This document shows, piece after piece, positions 53,926 through 62,851 of a stretch of 64,000 nt of DNA (its first letter is position 1; each line of letters starts with the position of its first letter). The notes under the pieces were generated by a model, which saw only the letters and a program-made list of their open reading frames with translations, searched no databases and had not been told where the DNA came from. Location of the stretch: positions 17,398 through 81,397 of the forward strand of contig CAZMCC010000002.1 of assembly GCA_964564695.1 (NCBI GenBank), read 5' to 3'. The stretch is from CAZMCC01 sp964564695 (GTDB taxonomy: Bacteria; Planctomycetota; Phycisphaerae; Phycisphaerales; UBA1924). A program made the translations under genes and the position numbers.

Positions 53926-54210
53926 CTACTCGACTCTGTACACGCGGTCGTAGGGCAGGCCCTCCCATCGGACGTCCGACAGGATGGACTTCACGCGGCG
54001 CATCTGCGTGCGAAGGTCGCGAGCCTCGTTGTACCAGGGCGAGCTTGTGAGTCGCTGTGCAAACTGAGGGATGATCCGCTCGAGCTCGGCGAGGTCATCC
54101 TCAGAGATCTGGAACAGGCGCGAGCCCTTGGACTTCCCCGGCGCGACCGCCCCACCCTCGGGCGCCGGCGGCAGCGGATCATCAGGCGAAGGGGTAGGAG
54201 TCACTGACAT
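53926..54210 (-). CDS. Small uncharacterised phage-region protein
   Basis: Encodes 94 residues. A Pro-rich N-terminus (TPTPSPDDPLPPAPEGG) leads to a helical, charged domain (ISEDDLAELERIIPQFAQRL, RTQMRRVKSILSDVRWEGL). I recognise no family. The ATG at 54210 begins MSVTPTPS; the frame further upstream overlaps the divergent membrane protein gene and is probably not coding. Confidence 0.55.
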   Translation of the reverse strand: MSVTPTPSPDDPLPPAPEGGAVAPGKSKGSRLFQISEDDLAELERIIPQFAQRLTSSPWYNEARDLRTQMRRVKSILSDVRWEGLPYDRVYRVE

Positions 54211-54255
54211 GGGAACGCTCCAGAAGTCTGCAATCGTACTCGGTAGAGGGCGGCC

Positions 54256-54471
54256 ATGAACGAGCCCCGCGGCGCAGTCGCGCACATCGTCGGGCTTCTG
54301 GCATACCTCGTTGGCTTCACGCTGCTCGCGTGCGAACTGGTGGGCTTGTGGGTAGCCTTTGGTCGCGGCCTGTTCAACGGGCTCGTCGCGTTCTTCGTGC
54401 CGCCGTACGCGTGGATCCTCGGGGCGTGGCAGTTCTGGGTGTGGATCTGGAAGCCGGAGATGCACCCATGA
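54256..54471 (+). CDS. Small two-helix membrane protein
   Basis: Encodes 71 residues with two hydrophobic segments: VGLLAYLVGFTLLACELVGL and LVAFFVPPYAWILGAWQFWV. The end WKPEMHP is polar. It overlaps the next gene by ATGA. Two-helix proteins of this size in prophages include holins, but nothing here proves a lysis role. Confidence 0.6.
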   Translation: MNEPRGAVAHIVGLLAYLVGFTLLACELVGLWVAFGRGLFNGLVAFFVPPYAWILGAWQFWVWIWKPEMHP

Positions 54472-54938
54472 TCGCCCGCCTCAAGCAAACCCGCGCCGTC
54501 GCCAGCAAGATCCTGCTGAGCGGCGGCATCTTCTGGGCCCTGGTGTTCTGCGCCGGCCTCTACTTGGTCTTTGATGGCGTGCGGGAGCTGGGCCGCAACA
54601 AGGGGCCGTACGTCATCACATACGAGGAACGCGATCCCGAATATGTGTCTCGCGCAGAGTACCAGCGCTATCAGTCGGGGCAAATACTGTTGGGCGTCAT
54701 CGTCAGCGGCGGCCTTGCGGGGTGTTTCGCGTACGGGCGAAGCAAAGAGCGCGAGGAGCGAGACGAGCTATCGCGGCGGCGGATCGAACGGCTTGAACAC
54801 GAGGCGGCGATGACTCCAGCGGAGCGCGCCAAGCGAGACGCCCAGAGCACGGAGTTCTACGACCGCCTGGACGCCACGCTTGCCGAGTGCGATCGTGAGG
54901 CGGCCGAAGCCGACCGGGCTCAGGGGCGCGTCGTCTGA
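54468..54938 (+). CDS. Two-helix membrane protein with charged coiled tail
   Basis: Encodes 156 residues. Membrane helices lie at about residues 12-34 (LLSGGIFWALVFCAGLYLVF) and 71-90 (ILLGVIVSGGLAGCFAYG). A long charged helix follows (SKEREERDELSRRRIERLEH) and runs to a Glu/Ala-rich end. It is translationally coupled to the preceding small membrane protein and overlaps the convergent large gene by 19 bases. A spanin-like or scaffold role is only a guess. Confidence 0.58.
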   Translation: MIARLKQTRAVASKILLSGGIFWALVFCAGLYLVFDGVRELGRNKGPYVITYEERDPEYVSRAEYQRYQSGQILLGVIVSGGLAGCFAYGRSKEREERDELSRRRIERLEHEAAMTPAERAKRDAQSTEFYDRLDATLAECDREAAEADRAQGRVV

Positions 54939-57499
54939 CGATCCTTTCGCTTCTGAGAGCGGAGCCGCCGAAGTTCGGCGTCGCCCGACTTGTTGCCGTC
55001 CCGCTGCTCGTTCTCCAATTCGGCGATGCGACGGTCGCGAGCATCGGGGCGGTCGAATGTGTTCATCGACGCGCCGAGTTGGTTGAACAGGGCGAAGATG
55101 GCCCCGGGGTTGAAGCCGTGCTCTCTGAGGGCCGAGTACACCGCCGGAATGTTGATCGGCGTGATGAGGTCGAGGGCGACGTCTAGCGGGTCCACGGGCT
55201 GCCCCATCACGTCCTCGCCGTTGGCGAGGTCGAGGGCGGCCCCGACGAGCGGCGCGGCCTTTGATCGCGCGAATCGTCCAATTTCATTCCCAACGCTCTG
55301 GCCGTAATCCTTCTTTTCCCCGCGCAGGTCGACGTTCTTTCCCGCTTGCGTCACGCGGCGTCCGCTGGCAACGCGGTAGAGGAAGCTGAGTGTCGGGCCG
55401 AGCCCGGCCGTCAGGTCGATCGTCGTGTCGCCGTGCTGGAACTTGAGGAAATTCGGGTCTGCCGGATCGAGCGAATACCGATCGCTCGCGAGCGCCGCGA
55501 GCCCGAGAACGACCGTCATGCCGCCCATGAATTTCGCAAGGTCTTTGGCAATGACTTTCTGGGCGTGCGGAGTCTTCCCGGTCATTGCGGCAAGCCGGAC
55601 GGGCGAGCCCAACACCTGGAACCGCGACGCCACCCATCGCGGAGCCAGTGCGAGCGTGGTGAGAAATGGTCCTGCCTGATCGAAGTCCTTGCCGAACGCC
55701 TTCAGTTCGCCTCGCCCGCTCGTCATGTTGACGTGCCGGGCCAACTGCTTCGCTTCGGCGAGCGTCGCCGCGTTGTTGCGGGGGAGGGAGGACGCGAGGG
55801 CCTCGAATGCGTCCATGCGGAGTTCGTTGAGGTACACGTTCATCCCGCGGCCAGAGATGGTGAGCCCCTCGGTCACGGCGTTGCGCAGGTGTCCAGCGGG
55901 CGTTTCGGCGGACACCTTCCGCAGCAGCCGCGTCATGAACTGCTCTTCTTGCTTGTGCGGTGCCGCATTCAGGTCGTGGGCGAGGTAAAGGCCAGCGGCG
56001 TCGGCGAGCGGCGCGATATCCCGCGCCATGAGTTCCTTCTGCCGCTGATAGGCGTATTCGTCGCCGACTGCGCCGGTGATGCCCGCCTTGCGGGCCACCG
56101 CTTCCGGCATCATCGCCCGAAGCCCGCGAGCAAGGGCTACCGATGCGCGGATCGGGTGCGTCACCGTCAGGTACGCCCCTTGCCGGAACACCGGCGGCAA
56201 ATCGAAGTTGAGCATCACGATGCGCTGAAGGTTGGCGACGTCGGCCGCCCGATCCCAGATAGACAGCGGGCGCATGTCCTCGATGCGGGCTCGCACTTCT
56301 GCTTTCAGCCGATCCCGTTGGAACTTCAACCGCTCCAACTCCCGCGACATGGGCGCCGGCGTCCCCTTGGGCTCCGGCAGACTGACCCCGTTCTCGAGGC
56401 GCTCGGTAAGGGCCTCGATCTGCTCCTCAAACTTCTTCCTCAGCGCCGGGTCACTCTTGGCGATCGCCGCGCGGAGGTTCTCCGCCGAGTCGCGCAGGGC
56501 GACGAGGTCGGCGGGGTCGTTCGACGCGGGCTTGTCCTTGGGCGTCGGCAGCGTCCCGGCCTTGAGGTGCCCTTCGAGCTCGGCGATCTTGGCCTTCGCG
56601 TCCTCGATCCTCTGTGGGTTGAGGCGCTCGAGCTCGGTGAGGAGCGTGTCCCGTTCGCCGCGGAGCCGGGCGACGTCGGGGGGCACGTCGGGCTCGCCGC
56701 CCGCCTTCGCCGGGTATTGCTTCGTGTCGATCGCGGTCTGGAGTTCCTTGATCCGCAGGTGCAGCTCGACGCGCTTCAGCGGGTCGGTCTGGGCCACCTT
56801 GGCGCGGAGCTCGTCGCGCCGGCGGCGCAGGTCGGCCAGGTCCGCCGGCGGCTCGGGCCGCGCGTCGGGGCGTGGGACGGTCCCGGCCTCGAGGTGGCCG
56901 TTGAGTTCCGCGATTTGGGCCCGCACCGCCGCCCGCTTCGCCGGGTCCATGGCCTTCATCTGCCCGCGCAGGTCGTCACGCTTCGCTCGGAGGGCGACGA
57001 GGTCGGCGGGGGCCGCGGGGCGCGGGCGTGCGGGGACCTGTTCACCCGTCGCGATCGCCCGCTCGATCTGCTCGATGCGGCGCTGCACCTTCTGGCGGCG
57101 CGCGGGGCTCGCCTCGGTCACCTGCTTGCGGAGCCCGGCGAGTTCCTGACGGACCTTGCGTATCGCCTCGGGCGCGGGCTTCCTGGGGGCCCTGCCCGGC
57201 TGGGTGCCCGCCTTGAGGTGTGTTTGCATCCCGACGACGGCCTCGCGAACGGCCTTGTCGTTGCGGGCCTCGCGGCGGAGATCGGCGAGCTTCTTCTCGA
57301 GCTCGGTCGCGGCGTCGCGGTAGCCCGTGGTCGCGTCGATGATCGACTGCACCACTTCGGCACGCCCGATCTCGGGAATGTCCTTCTGCATCCGGGCGAC
57401 GACGTCGTCCAGCGTCTTGACGTCGGGGTGCTCGCCGTGCGCCATCGCCAGATCGGTGATGGTGCGGGCGAGTTCCGAGCACGGGTCTTTCCTGGGCAT
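54920..57499 (-). CDS. Large phage polyvalent-type protein with coiled-coil repeats (LPD38-like C-terminus)
   Basis: Encodes 859 residues. Residues about 70-430 hold degenerate repeats of a KRDDLRGQMKAMDP-like helix, a loop, AQIAELNGHLEAGTVP and a Pro-rich spacer, repeated at least five times. The C-terminal third (HVNMTSGRGELKAFGKDFD, LALAPRWVASRFQVLGSPVR, FQHGDTTIDLTAGLGP) resembles the large polyvalent-protein-associated domain LPD38 of phage polyproteins, thought to be ejected with DNA or act early in infection. The ATG at 57499 overlaps the stop of the gene before it as TAATG, so translation is coupled. A GTG at 57508 is an alternative. Confidence 0.68.
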   Translation of the reverse strand: MPRKDPCSELARTITDLAMAHGEHPDVKTLDDVVARMQKDIPEIGRAEVVQSIIDATTGYRDAATELEKKLADLRREARNDKAVREAVVGMQTHLKAGTQPGRAPRKPAPEAIRKVRQELAGLRKQVTEASPARRQKVQRRIEQIERAIATGEQVPARPRPAAPADLVALRAKRDDLRGQMKAMDPAKRAAVRAQIAELNGHLEAGTVPRPDARPEPPADLADLRRRRDELRAKVAQTDPLKRVELHLRIKELQTAIDTKQYPAKAGGEPDVPPDVARLRGERDTLLTELERLNPQRIEDAKAKIAELEGHLKAGTLPTPKDKPASNDPADLVALRDSAENLRAAIAKSDPALRKKFEEQIEALTERLENGVSLPEPKGTPAPMSRELERLKFQRDRLKAEVRARIEDMRPLSIWDRAADVANLQRIVMLNFDLPPVFRQGAYLTVTHPIRASVALARGLRAMMPEAVARKAGITGAVGDEYAYQRQKELMARDIAPLADAAGLYLAHDLNAAPHKQEEQFMTRLLRKVSAETPAGHLRNAVTEGLTISGRGMNVYLNELRMDAFEALASSLPRNNAATLAEAKQLARHVNMTSGRGELKAFGKDFDQAGPFLTTLALAPRWVASRFQVLGSPVRLAAMTGKTPHAQKVIAKDLAKFMGGMTVVLGLAALASDRYSLDPADPNFLKFQHGDTTIDLTAGLGPTLSFLYRVASGRRVTQAGKNVDLRGEKKDYGQSVGNEIGRFARSKAAPLVGAALDLANGEDVMGQPVDPLDVALDLITPINIPAVYSALREHGFNPGAIFALFNQLGASMNTFDRPDARDRRIAELENEQRDGNKSGDAELRRLRSQKRKDRQTTRP

Positions 57500-60432
57500 T
57501 AGCGACACCCCGCCTTCAGGAGAGCCACGGTCTTGGCAGTGAGGTCGCGCACGGCCGCGTCGCGCTCGGCGGGGGAGCGCCGGCGCCCGGCGGTGTGGCG
57601 CTTGATCGCGTCATGGGCCCGGCCGTCGGCGTGCGACTTCTCGAGCTCGGCGATCCGCTTGTCCTTCGCCTCGATCTCGCGCGTGAGGTGGTCGAACGCG
57701 GCGCGGTCGGCGGGCGCGACGTCCCCGCCCTTGGTCCTCTTCGCCCGCGCGAGCACCGTCACGAGCTTGAAGTCCTGATCGATCGTCAGCTTCTGGGCCG
57801 CCAGCGCCCGCCCCTTCTCGGTCCCGCTCTTGCGCAGGGCCGTGGTCAGGGTGTCGAAGTCCTGTTCGGCCCGGACGAGCTCCTCCCCCAGCCCGAGCTT
57901 CACGGCGTCGTCGGTGGCCTTGTCGATCTCGGCGCGGAGGTTCTCGTGGGCCTGCTTGATCTTGGCCGCCTCGATCACCATGCCCGCAGTTTGAACGTCG
58001 TCGAGGGCGCGGGGGTTGGCGATCACATCGGCGGCGTCGGCGAGGGCCCGCTCGGGCAGCTTCTGACGCTTCGCCTTGGTCATCGCCTGCGCCCAGGTCC
58101 GGCGCTCGGGGCCGTCGGCAGCCTCAAGCCCCATCGTGGCCCGGTCGCGGTCGGTCATGCTTTTGCGGGCGCTGGTGTACTGCGCGACGTCGGAGAGGCC
58201 GCCGTCGTCGTCGCCGGTGAGCTTGGGCCCGGCCTCAACCGTCAAGTCGGGCTTGACACTTGGGGGCCCTTCAGGGGTCGCGCCGGGATCGGCTGATCGT
58301 GGCTCGGCGCGCGCAGTTGATTCAGCGGAGCCGCGGGGTGAGTCGGGCGGAGGCGTTTGAGGCCGCGCACCGGGAAGGGGATCGCCCGTACTTGGATCGA
58401 TCTGGCCGCGGCCCGGTGTGGGGGCCGCGGAAGGATCCGCCCCTTGAGAAGTAACCGCCGCATCCACGCCCGGGCGCGCCGGCGCAGTCCCTTCGGCCGT
58501 CTCCGCGAGGGACGCCGGATCCACGCCTGGGTCATCAGTGGCGGCGCGTGCGTCAAGGTTCGATTCGACACCGGCCCCCACTGGCCGAGCCGCCTGATCC
58601 GGAGCGCCTGAACTTTGCCCGACCCCACCCCCAACCTCTTCCCCGAGCCCCCCCGCTACGCCGGCGCCGTCGACCGTCTGCGCACTCTCAAGCCCGCCCG
58701 CGACTTCCCGCTGCCCGGCCGCGTTGCTCCGGCCGCGTCGCCCGCTGATCCGCAGCGCGTCGGCCCCCAGCCCGAGCCCGAGACTCGCACCGGCGCCGCC
58801 GGCGAACGCGGCTAGCGCGTTCACTTCCTGGCGCTCGACCCCGCCGAGGTTCGCCGCGACCGCCTCGTCGGCGTATCCCTGCACGACGTTCACCAGACCG
58901 TTGAAGCTCGCTTCCGCTCCGTGCTGGGCCACGTACGCCGCCACGCGCGGGGCCACAGCACGCTCCACGGCCTGCGACAGCCACGGGACGCGCCCGAGCA
59001 CGCCCCGGACCTGCAACGGCCCCAGAGCCGCGGCAATGCCCGCGCTGGTGGCCGCCGCGATCGGATCGTCCGTCCGCTGGTACATCGCCCCACCGGACTG
59101 GGCCGCAGCCGGCAGACCGGAGGCGATCCCAACGCCGGCCTGGACGGCCCGACCGCTGAGGCCCAGCGCCGCCGCGCCGCCCGCCGAGACGCCGCCCGTC
59201 AGGATGCCGCCGGCGATCGCGGGGGCAAACTCGCCAGCCGACCCGGCGGCACTCTGGAGGAACGCTCGGACAGGGCCAGAGCCCGCGGGCGCTTCGGAGG
59301 GGGCCGGGCCTTCCCCGAGTCCCCCGAACGCGACAGAGCCGGCCTGGGCCGCCACACGGTCAAGCCCGGCCGCGAACTCCCCCGCGAGACTGCGGGGCTC
59401 CACGGCTTGCGGCTCGGCCTGCTGCGCGTAGACGTCCGCCATGCGGGGATCGGCGTCTACCGGCATGCCGGGGAGGATGGGGGCGTCCGGCGATCCGACC
59501 GGCGTCTGGGCCAGCTTGGCGCCTTCGCTCTGGTGCAGCCGCTGCGCCGCCGCCGTGGCCGCCTCCGGCGTCCGGTAGATCCCCAGGTGCTTCCCCGTCC
59601 GCTGGTAGGTCTGCAGCGCCTCGGCGTCCCCCATGATCCGGCCGTCGTCGCTGACGGTGGGCACGAGCACCTCGCCGCGGTCGGTGCCGAACGAGGCGGA
59701 GCGAACGGTGCTGACCGAGCCGTCGGGGTTCTTTACGACGGGGCGCTTGCTCAGGTCGATGTTGCCGGCGGCGCGGAGGCCTCGAGGCGCGCCCTCGTAC
59801 TCCCGCATCGCCTCGCCGTAGGTCGAGCCCATCTGCTGGGCCGCGCCCGAAGCGCCGAACGCCACGGCCTGGCCGACAAGCCCCGCGCCGCCAAGGGCCG
59901 CGGCGGGGATCTGCATCGCGATCTGCGTCGCGCCCGACCCCAGCGCCTCCGCGAAGGAACCATCGGCCTTGGGAAGGCCCAGCCCGCGCTCGACGGCGAC
60001 CGGTGTCATCGTCCGGGCAAATCGCTCGTAACTGCGGGCGGCCTCGGGTGCGCCCTGCACGGTCCGGGCGGCGTCGCCCACCGGCCCGGGCGTGCCGGCG
60101 ACGGCGCGAAACGCCGCGCCGACGGCCGACCCGATCCCGGGCTGTCGCGTGGCGGTGTCGACGGCGGACTCGGCGAGCGTGGCCGCGGTGGCGACGGCGC
60201 CGGCACCGGTGGCGGGCTGGTTGAGCGCCTCGCGGGCGGCGCCTCGAGCGACGCCGGTCACCTGACGGCGCACCCAGGAGGGGCCAGAATCTTCCGCGGG
60301 TGCCTCGGGCGACCGCTCCGATTCACTATCGAGCCACGATGCAAGATCCGCTCCGCCACCGCTTTGCGCGGCTTCTTGGTCGAGCCACGCACTTAGATCG
60401 TCGCCGGTCGCGGGCTCGGGGGTTTGGTTCAT
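57499..60432 (-). CDS. Very large Ala/Gly-rich phage virion-associated protein
   Basis: Encodes 977 residues. The N-terminus has repeated LSAWLDQEAAQSGGG and LASWLDSESE units. A module near residues 225-310 (RPVVKNPDGSVSTVRSASFG, VLVPTVSDDGRIMGDAEALQ, TGKHLGIYRTPEAATAAAQR) is one I know from phage internal or tail-associated proteins. Hydrophobic Gly/Ala-rich helices at about 395-570 could cross a membrane during DNA ejection. The last 200 residues are a charged coiled region (MTKAKRQKLPERALADAADV). No lytic enzyme motif is visible. It is probably a core or ejection protein working with the coupled gene downstream. Confidence 0.66.
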   Translation of the reverse strand: MNQTPEPATGDDLSAWLDQEAAQSGGGADLASWLDSESERSPEAPAEDSGPSWVRRQVTGVARGAAREALNQPATGAGAVATAATLAESAVDTATRQPGIGSAVGAAFRAVAGTPGPVGDAARTVQGAPEAARSYERFARTMTPVAVERGLGLPKADGSFAEALGSGATQIAMQIPAAALGGAGLVGQAVAFGASGAAQQMGSTYGEAMREYEGAPRGLRAAGNIDLSKRPVVKNPDGSVSTVRSASFGTDRGEVLVPTVSDDGRIMGDAEALQTYQRTGKHLGIYRTPEAATAAAQRLHQSEGAKLAQTPVGSPDAPILPGMPVDADPRMADVYAQQAEPQAVEPRSLAGEFAAGLDRVAAQAGSVAFGGLGEGPAPSEAPAGSGPVRAFLQSAAGSAGEFAPAIAGGILTGGVSAGGAAALGLSGRAVQAGVGIASGLPAAAQSGGAMYQRTDDPIAAATSAGIAAALGPLQVRGVLGRVPWLSQAVERAVAPRVAAYVAQHGAEASFNGLVNVVQGYADEAVAANLGGVERQEVNALAAFAGGAGASLGLGLGADALRISGRRGRSNAAGQREVAGGLESAQTVDGAGVAGGLGEEVGGGVGQSSGAPDQAARPVGAGVESNLDARAATDDPGVDPASLAETAEGTAPARPGVDAAVTSQGADPSAAPTPGRGQIDPSTGDPLPGARPQTPPPDSPRGSAESTARAEPRSADPGATPEGPPSVKPDLTVEAGPKLTGDDDGGLSDVAQYTSARKSMTDRDRATMGLEAADGPERRTWAQAMTKAKRQKLPERALADAADVIANPRALDDVQTAGMVIEAAKIKQAHENLRAEIDKATDDAVKLGLGEELVRAEQDFDTLTTALRKSGTEKGRALAAQKLTIDQDFKLVTVLARAKRTKGGDVAPADRAAFDHLTREIEAKDKRIAELEKSHADGRAHDAIKRHTAGRRRSPAERDAAVRDLTAKTVALLKAGCR

Positions 60433-60458
60433 GTGTGGGTGCTTTGGAGGAAAGGGTC

Positions 60459-60827
60459 GTGTACACTCGGGTCATGCTCAACGTTCAAGCTGATCGCGAT
60501 CGCCGCTGGGCGAGCTTTCAACTCGATAATGACTTCTGCATCATCGGGGCGTTGATGATCGCGCTTGGTCTCTCGGCGGCCAGCAACGTATTCGGGATCG
60601 AATCGATCGGCTGGTTCGGGCGGAATTGGCTGCTGGCGCTGCTGGCGCCGGTCGTGGTAATCCTTATGGAGGCGTCGACGTTCGCGTGGTGCCTTCGCCG
60701 GTACCGACCCGCGCGCGTCGTGTTCGCCCGCGCCAATCTTGCAATGCTCGCGTTCGCCGGCAGCGCCGCACTCACGTTCGGATTGTTCACCTTTTTCACC
60801 GCGGGGTTGCTGTCATGGTTCTTCTGA
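60459..60827 (+). CDS. Three-helix membrane protein in the phage region
   Basis: Encodes 122 residues. Hydrophobic helices lie at about residues 25-43 (CIIGALMIALGLSAASNVFG), 49-75 and 90-120. The GTG at 60459 lies 8 bases after a GGAGG site; an ATG at 60474 in the same frame is possible. It is divergent from the 977-residue gene and overlaps the next plus-strand gene by 13 bases. Its position on the opposite strand among structural genes suggests a lysis or host-interaction role, unproven. Confidence 0.58.
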   Translation: MYTRVMLNVQADRDRRWASFQLDNDFCIIGALMIALGLSAASNVFGIESIGWFGRNWLLALLAPVVVILMEASTFAWCLRRYRPARVVFARANLAMLAFAGSAALTFGLFTFFTAGLLSWFF

Positions 60828-61090
60828 CCCGTCTCCTCGTGGCTGTTGTTGCGTCTGTTCTTATGGTGGCCGATGCGCCCGCGCGAGATAATGACCTTGC
60901 GGTGTGGCTCGACGGCGAGGCCGCGATCGAAGAAGTGAAGCGCGATTCGGCGGGGCTGACTCATGTCGTCGTTCCGGTCGCTTGTGCGTTGGGGGCGGCG
61001 GTCACGGCTAGCGTGATTGTTCGGCGGTCCGGAGCTTCAACAAGACGTCCCGATCTTCTCGCGTTGGCTCCCGACCGTACTGCGCCCTGA
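60815..61090 (+). CDS. Small exported/membrane protein, partner of the preceding gene
   Basis: Encodes 91 residues: a signal-like helix (LLTRLLVAVVASVLMVADAP), a charged segment beginning ARDNDLAVWLDGEAAIEEVK, and a second helix (VVVPVACALGAAVTASVIV) before a basic tail. The N-terminal helix, short periplasmic stretch and second helix fit an accessory lysis protein or inner-membrane subunit. It overlaps its upstream neighbour by 13 bases and the convergent gene by 83 bases, an unusually long antisense overlap. Confidence 0.5.
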   Translation: MVLLTRLLVAVVASVLMVADAPARDNDLAVWLDGEAAIEEVKRDSAGLTHVVVPVACALGAAVTASVIVRRSGASTRRPDLLALAPDRTAP

Positions 61091-62219
61091 ACGCGTCGAT
61101 CGCGCGCCGCGACTCCGTGCTCCCACCATGCGATCGCCCCGCCCGCTTCGCGAAGTACGCGTTCAACTCATTCGCCGCCGCCGTGGCACGTACCGCCGCT
61201 TCCTTGGACCCAGGGGCGCCAAAGCTCAGCGAGCGGGCCAGCGTCGCTGTCGACTCCGCTTGCGTGTTGAGGTACTGATATTCCGGGTCGTTCTTGTAGT
61301 CGCCGCCGCCCTCGCGCCCGCTGAGGTTCGCGTCGCCGAGCGAGACGGGGTAGCCGTTCTCGCGGAGACGGATCGCGGCCCCCGCCCGGGCCGGGTCGTA
61401 GTTCATCCCGACGCCGGCGAGGTCCGCGGTGCCCTGGCGGATGCGCTCGCCGCGCGCCTGTGCCTCGATCGCCGCCTTGTACTCGGCGTCTCCCATGAAC
61501 ACCTCGGAGGGGATGCCGCCCAGCGTCCCGTCGAAGTCCATCGCCGCCCCGCCCATCATTTCCGGATCGACCGGCTGACCCCCGACGTACTCCGTCGGCC
61601 GCGCCATGCCCTGCTGTTCCGCCCCCGCCGCCGCCATGCGCTGCAAATACGCCTGCTGGGCCTCTTCGCTCGCCTGCGCCAACGCCGCGCGCAGGATCGG
61701 CGCGATCACCTTCGCCGGCATCCGCCCATTCTTCTGCAGCGCTTCGGTGGTCTTGACCAGCTTGTCGACTTCCCGCTCCACCCCGATCTTCTTCGCGTGC
61801 GTGTCGATCGCGAACCCGAGCAGTCGCCGCTGGCTCTCCTGGGGCAGTCCCCGGAAGTTCTGCATCTGGTTCAGGTCGGAGAAGCTCGCCCCGCTCGTGG
61901 GGTCGACCCCCTCGAAGAGCCCGTAGTTGGCCGCCGCCAGCGTCACCGCGTCGCCTTCGCCCGCGTCGAGGTTCTGCTCGTAATCGAACTTGTCCCGGTC
62001 GAGCGCGAGCCGCGTCTCGTCCTGGTCGAGCTGCACGTTGCGGTAGCTCTCCAGCGCCCGGAGCTGCCGATCCTCGATCGCCATCCGCTGCTGGACGTCG
62101 GCCGCCTGGCGCGCGTTCTCCTCTTCGTGGATGCGCTGGGCCTGTGACGCGAGCCCGAGGCGTGCCCCTTCGGAGAGCGCGTCGGTGAGCCCGGTGTGGA
62201 TGATCGGATTTCGGCTCAT
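61008..62219 (-). CDS. Phage virion-associated protein, unrecognised
   Basis: Encodes 403 residues, mostly helical and polar. The N-terminal 80 residues are a likely coiled coil (QAQRIHEEENARQAADVQQR, ESYRNVQLDQDETRLALDRD). A Gly/Ala-rich middle has GGAAMDFDGTLGGIPSEVFM, and the C-terminal end IDAFRAQYGREPTREDRDVL is a compact helical module. The position between the 977-residue gene and smaller virion-like genes suggests an internal core or injection protein. No family assigned. Confidence 0.6.
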   Translation of the reverse strand: MSRNPIIHTGLTDALSEGARLGLASQAQRIHEEENARQAADVQQRMAIEDRQLRALESYRNVQLDQDETRLALDRDKFDYEQNLDAGEGDAVTLAAANYGLFEGVDPTSGASFSDLNQMQNFRGLPQESQRRLLGFAIDTHAKKIGVEREVDKLVKTTEALQKNGRMPAKVIAPILRAALAQASEEAQQAYLQRMAAAGAEQQGMARPTEYVGGQPVDPEMMGGAAMDFDGTLGGIPSEVFMGDAEYKAAIEAQARGERIRQGTADLAGVGMNYDPARAGAAIRLRENGYPVSLGDANLSGREGGGDYKNDPEYQYLNTQAESTATLARSLSFGAPGSKEAAVRATAAANELNAYFAKRAGRSHGGSTESRRAIDAFRAQYGREPTREDRDVLLKLRTAEQSR

Positions 62220-62301
62220 AAGCCGCAGGGTCGGGCGTCCCCGATCGTGCGGCGGAGAATCTGTAGCGGCTGTAGCCGGGGCTCGCCGTGGACCCCCTCA
62301 C

Positions 62302-62808
62302 TTATGTTGCGGCCTGGGGGACCATGTTCCATTCGAGCGTGACGTCGTCCTCGTCGCTGGGGTTGTAGACCGTCACCTGGTAGATATTCGCCGCCACCTG
62401 GCCCGAGTCGGCGAAGTCGCTCCCGGCGTGGTTGGCGGCGCTGGGGTTGCTGATCCCGCGCGAGAGGCTGAGCACCGTCGGCAGGTGGGCCCCGATCGCG
62501 AACTTCTGGCGCGTGACGGCCGTCCCCGCCGCCGCCGGGTTGCTGGCGCTGGTGGGGGCGTCGCTCTTGAGGCTGACGTACAGCTCGCCGCCGGGGATGA
62601 GCACCAGGGCGCTGAAGCCCTGGACGCTGGCGCTATAGGCCCAGACGGTGAACGTCTCCTCGGGCCCGATCACCACGCGGGCGCTCACGCACTCGGTGGA
62701 GTCGGGCGTCCACTCGGTCGGCTGCTTGAGGGTGTTCCGGGGCGCGAACACCGAAAGCCCCGACTCGATCACCTCGAGCCCCCACGAAAACCATGCTTTG
62801 ATCGCCAT
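62302..62808 (-). CDS. Phage structural protein, probable beta-rich virion decoration or adaptor protein
   Basis: Encodes 168 residues. Beta-rich throughout: FSWGLEVIESGLSVFAPRNT, ESFTVWAY-like strand near residue 50 (EETFTVWAYSASVQGFSALV), GELYVSLKSDAP and a late NIYQVTVYNPSDEDDVTLEW. Such small proteins often decorate capsids or form head-tail joints, but I identify no family. It lies 82 bases upstream of the 403-residue gene on the same strand. Confidence 0.55.
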   Translation of the reverse strand: MAIKAWFSWGLEVIESGLSVFAPRNTLKQPTEWTPDSTECVSARVVIGPEETFTVWAYSASVQGFSALVLIPGGELYVSLKSDAPTSASNPAAAGTAVTRQKFAIGAHLPTVLSLSRGISNPSAANHAGSDFADSGQVAANIYQVTVYNPSDEDDVTLEWNMVPQAAT

Positions 62809-62851
62809 GAAAAGCTCCTAGTCCGGGGGCCAAAGCTCCCAGTCGCTCCGC

